Origin: Xestospongia muta
Lineage: Eukaryota > Porifera > Demospongiae > Haplosclerida > Petrosiidae
Assembly: GCA_963693285.1 (NCBI GenBank)
Contig: OY848929.1
Coordinates: forward strand, 3,288,501-3,352,500
Direction: 5' to 3'
DNA length: 64,000 nucleotides
The translations under genes were made by a program, and so were the position numbers. Below, in pieces: positions 59,400 through 64,000 of this stretch (within the stretch, counting starts at the first letter, position 1; each line of letters opens with the position of its first letter). The notes under the pieces are model-generated. The model did no database searches. It saw only the letters and a program-made list of their open reading frames with translations, and had not been told where the DNA came from.

Positions 59400-62300
59400 T
59401 ATAGGGAGAACAAATTAATAATAATTACATCTACAACATATCAAATTAATAATAATTACATCTACAACATATGAACTTACAAACTCATATCAGAAAACAT
59501 TGTCACTGCCCAGATCATCATCTTTGTTGCAGAAACAGAATACCAACATCACTACAGACATAGTTAAAAAAGACATTACTTCAAAACACAGGAAGGTAGA
59601 CATGAAAGAAAATTTGGTCTGCTTAAATAATTTTCATTACAGGCGTTAACTTTTAAAAATAAAATGGTAATTAATCGAATCTACCAAAATGAGAGAGTCT
59701 AGATTTGTGACCTGAAATAAAGTACCATAATGTGGTTTAGTCATACCTATATCATATTATTCATAATTATGACTTACTCTCCTGAAGGAACTAAAGATCT
59801 CTCTTACATCTACAACATGTGAACTTACAAACTGTTATCAGAAAATATGTTGCAGACACGAAATACCAACATCACTATAGAGATAGTTGATACTAATACA
59901 AAATTTGACCCAAGGAGAAGAAATAGACTTGTAAAAAAGATACTTGACTGATTTTATTCATACTTGCTGTATTGTACCAAATATAATGCTTACTAAATTC
60001 CATATACTACACTGAAAAGGACTAAATCAGGTATTGTGTTTATAAATGATGTTATGACAGGCTTAGTTCAAGGCCACCAATGCACTAAGATTAAGGGCTA
60101 AAAGTGAATAAAAGCTCACTGAATACAAAAGCTACGTGGGACAAGCTAAATACCGACACACATGGATACTGCTACTCTGACCGTATTTGTTACTACTGTC
60201 TTCCATTTTTGTTGTAGCCAGGAACAGCTTTGTCTCAGTATTTCCTGCATAGAAGACTGTCTGAACGACTCGACTACATGGACTCCAGTTCCCTCTTTTT
60301 GTTTTGCTAAACAGCCCTGCAGAAGTAACATCTGACAGACTGGTTGCTAAAATGAAGTAATGGCGTCTAAGTTTATTATTTTCTAGTACAAAATTGGCGC
60401 CACTAGAGTGGTTAGTCGAACTGAGCATGCCCAGTTGATCATCAAGATCGTGCCATGATAGTAACAACAATGTAACTCACTGTATATTATCTAACACACA
60501 ATGAACGTTGCCTGTCTGAATGTAAGTTTATTTAACACACATATTACGGAGTCCTGCTATTGTAATGAAGCATGTTATCATCTTGTTACAACGAGGGGAG
60601 TTACTGCCTAGCATTAGGAGCTATTGAGCACATACCCCAAGTATCATTCCCAACGAACAATAGTTCAAACATTTAATGCATGACGTTAGTTGAAACATTA
60701 TAAATATAAACCACATCAATATAACAAAGATACTAATTATAATTGACACAAATAATCACAGTATCATTGATGTACACGCCTCTGATGTCTATATTTTACA
60801 GTTATGTTTGTAGAATGTGGTGTAATCAATGACAAAGATCACCACATATTAAGTCTATGAAGTTGACTTTCTTTAAATTATACCATCTAGAAGTATATTA
60901 AGAGGATGACCACTTAATAATAATTGCTGAGTAGTCCCAATAAAGTCACAGGATCAGGGAAAAGAATGTGAGACATTGCATACCTCCATTATAAGCTGAT
61001 ACTGCTACTATAGACAATCCTGTGTTTTAGTCTGTAAATTAAGAAAAGATATATCGAGAATAATGTTTATTAAAAAAATGTGAGATTTGAATATTATTAT
61101 GTCATGCCCGCTTGGTATACTACGAATCTGGAAGTCGAAGAATTAAATACCACTTGCGAGCACATAGTCAGTTATTCTCATTTACATTTCATGTGAGAAA
61201 TCAAGGAGATATGAGAGTGATCTCTCTTGGTAGCTATTTTTATTGTGGGTGTGCTAAAAGAAGCATTAGCTTCACCTTCCTTATATCACATGACCTGCAG
61301 CTCCAAAAACAAAGAACTGTTGCTGCTTAGAGATGACTTAGCTGGCTCAGAGTCAACCTTTTAGTAAGTATATAGCCAAAATGTACAATGAAATAGCTAT
61401 TTGACTAGTATGTATAGTAATTTATGATTTATATTTTAGGCTCCCCGTCTCAGAGATACAAAAAAGGTGATACATGGTTTTGTAATTTTTCTGATATGGT
61501 CAGAGATTATATATTAATGATTTGCAATTACCAATTTTATGATGAAACCATTAAATGGTTACATCAGTCAAATCATGTAGGAGATGACAGTCATTATCTA
61601 ACTAGTGGGTGGTAAGAATTTAATAGCATACTTAGTATTGAATACCTTGTTGAAAAACATTAGCACCTGGTGAGAGTCTCTCTGTGTCTGACCAATTGCT
61701 GGTCATGAATTCTGATGGACAACGCCCTGTTCTGGGGAGTAAGTATTGAAAATGTCATACAACAATAACAAACCTGCATTTAGTTGGTGGTGAAATGAGG
61801 TTATGTATCTCAAGTATTATTCATTTCAGAATTTAAAAATTAGCTTAGAATGTTGTGTGATAATACATGTTTGTGTACCTCGACTGATGTATACCACATA
61901 CAACTTTATTCATACGAATGTAAATTTGATTATTGTAAATATTATTTTATGCGGTTATTCTTTTGTGCGGTTTTACATAACGAATATGTAAGTGAAAACA
62001 TAGATCTCTGATGACAATTAATGCACGTTGGTGCTAGCATACCTGCCTATTTCAGCTCTTGTCTTCTCACAGTAAGCCTGCCGCTCCGTCTTTCTCCGCT
62101 TAGGCCTAGCTTCTGTTAACGTACGTACCTCATCATTTGCGAGCGTAATAGAGCGTTCACTGATTGATGACGATCAATCTGTTGGATCTGAAAGAAACTC
62201 TCCAACATCCTGTGGAGCATTTCTCTTGAGATAGTTCAGTTCTGGCCAAATACACCACGTGCTTTGTTGCAATGAAAATGGGTGTGGCATTTGCGTGTGC

Positions 62301-64000
62301 AAATTAATGCGGATGTTAAAATGTGCGATTGCCCTAAAAACGCACGTTTATATAGCACGATTAAAATCATCGCACAAATAAGCCGATATACGGTAGAAGC
62401 CCGAATATCACCATTTGATGTTGGATGGATAGTATGATGAGTGATGCAGTGCAATAAAACAATAAAGATTGTGTTTTCATCTGTAGATTCTGCTATACAA
62501 TGCTAAACTCTTGCTTAGGTTATAAGGACTCAATCACTATCACATTGTATATATTACAAATAATTAGTACATTTTTAGGTATACTGTAACATCCATGCTA
62601 TGGGAATGGAGTGATAACATAATAATTACCTAAATTCACTTTTTATGCATTAGATGGGAAGAATGTTATGGCTGTATAGTCGTAAAAGGACTCAAAATCA
62701 CAAGTAAATGTTAATTGTTTCCTATTCACTCAACAAGATGTATTCAAGCTTGCTCATATCAATTCCACTCAACCTGATGTATCATTCGTTTTCCATCTAC
62801 TTCCCTTGGATATTCATCCTTGTCCACAAGTGGATACTCTGTTAACACTTTGAAACAAGGTACTGCAATCTTCCCCTCAATTCCAGAAAGTTGGAATGTT
62901 CCACCAGAACAACAAAATGTTGTCATGATTTATTACATTTTTGTCATCTTTAGGCAGAGGGAAAATGTGCGTGGGTGTATATAATTTCAACTCACTGACA
63001 CAACATCACTCACTGTGGGAAAACGTCCTAACTCTTGTTTGAGTACCTATCTCTACAATATATAGGTTATCTGTATCTCTGTACTTGATAAAGAACAATC
63101 AATCCTTAGGACAGGATAAAAAGAGAATATTGAAACAAATAGTCCCATATGACAATGTTACTTGATCTTTATGCATGAATATATGTAGAACCATCACATC
63201 AGGTAGTTGAGGCTCAACATCCCATGTTTAAGTTACAAAACTTAAAATACCAAGGACAATGTACTGTTCATCCTTATGAAAGCTCAATCAATGCACTACT
63301 ATGTCAAGCTACTTTAATGTCAACATAAGTTTCTAATGAAACCAAACACCATCATACCAGGTAAAAAGAATGAACAACAACTTTGATTTAACTCTATATG
63401 CAAAAGGCAGGATGTAATCAAAAAACCTTTCGAGATAACCTATCTCTTCCATTTTGTTTTCATCCTACTCTATGTACATTCCAGAAATGCCAAAAATGAA
63501 GGGAGACAATAGGGAAAGGCTTGGTGGATTCAAAGATGTACACATTGTATCACAGTTTTACATGCTCTAGAAATAGAACCACTATACAACCACTATACAA
63601 CCACAACACTGACTCCCCCCACCCTCACTCTTGATCAATGACCTTAATTAATGCATTAAATGAATGCATTAAATGAATGCACGAACCATATGTCATAATA
63701 TTTATATTCTAAACACTTAACACTTAACCCAATATTTATTCAAACTCTAACCACTCTGAACTCCTCGACCTGTACAAACATTAACGTACTGCAGGTGAAA
63801 TCAACTTTGGATTTGTTTTCACTAACTATTTACTAATATTAACATTGTCATCATGTGAACTTTCAATTCAATTCAAATGACCAGTGATTCAAAATCTAAA
63901 TGAATTACGAAAAAGTTTATATCGGATCATATCAATGGCAATCGTCTGGATTAAGTGTTTGTTCGTTATTAAATGCTCCTGTATATAAATTGGCAAGTTA
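55537..64000 (-). repeat. Right arm of the inverted duplication (open at window end)
   Basis: Reverse complement of 44,841-53,417. The last bases, TTGGCAAGTTA, pair with TAACTTGCCAA at 44,841, so the arm continues beyond the window. The inner edge is where TGATAGCTATGTAT is shared and the following bases differ. Every element listed for one arm has its mirror in the other. Confidence 0.96.
61440..61611 (+). CDS. Candidate internal exon, right arm
   Basis: Strong acceptor TTTATATTTTAG, a 172-bp core and a consensus donor GTAAGAA. The open frame reads GSPSQRYKKGDTWFCNF, SDMVRDYILMICNYQFYDE, TIKWLHQSNHVGDDSHYL and TSGW. Composition and borders argue for a real exon. Nearby upstream, 61,112-61,330 has a second open stretch (YYESGSRRIKYHLRAHS, SLGSYFYCGCAKRS). 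Downstream, 61,664-61,738 has APGESLSVSDQLLVMNSD with donor GTAAGT. I could not join the three in one frame, so the gene model is incomplete. The family is not recognised. Confidence 0.5.

Noticed and set aside
1..64000. Transfer RNA or ribosomal RNA genes
   Set aside because: No cloverleaf box pattern or rRNA core was recognised by eye; a covariance search would be needed to exclude them fully.

Overview
The window looks like accessory, repeat-rich DNA from an AT-rich invertebrate animal genome. Immunoglobulin-type exons with phase-1 splice borders, small GT-AG introns, a Penelope-like retroelement and MYCBP2/Highwire-like exons all point to a metazoan. A sponge is plausible from the short introns and style of repeats, but that is inference. 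No intact full-length gene is visible. The window is satellite, duplicated exon modules, gene relics and one very large inverted duplication.

Layout. Positions 1-26,972 are a satellite array with a 145-bp monomer. It changes orientation at about 13,188, 20,075, 23,092 and 25,987. Positions 1-20,000 are homogeneous and show higher-order repeats (1,988 bp in the first block; 1,159, 724 and 289 bp in the inverted block). The flank from 20 to 27 kb is strongly diverged. A decayed Penelope-like element (24,009-25,496) sits in that flank, with inverted terminal copies that carry hammerhead-ribozyme-like cores. Positions 27-37 kb hold minus-strand exon-like modules: an acidic terminal exon near 27.1 kb, then a tandem array of twelve exactly 60-bp exons (30,805-32,390), then other repeated small exons within dispersed repeats.

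Positions 37.1-41.6 kb hold two tandem, decayed plus-strand copies of the C-terminal part of a MYCBP2/PHR-type E3 ligase gene. The second copy is interrupted by a 0.9-kb insertion. Positions 43.0-44.2 kb hold relic Ig-domain exons. From 44,841 to the window end there is a near-perfect inverted duplication: left arm 44,841-53,417, right arm 55,537-64,000 and still open, with a 2.1-kb spacer. The spacer holds a stray satellite fragment and a third, minus-strand piece of the MYCBP2-like gene.

The common theme is duplication of exon-plus-intron modules. At least four module families recur in tandem or dispersed form. The twelve-exon array is the strongest candidate for something undescribed: exon length and splice sites are invariant, one reading frame is open in all twelve copies, and exons are phase-symmetric, so copy number could change without breaking the frame. 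The inverted duplication is the other major item. It is either a very recent palindromic duplication or an assembly or haplotype artefact, and the few differences between its arms are listed.
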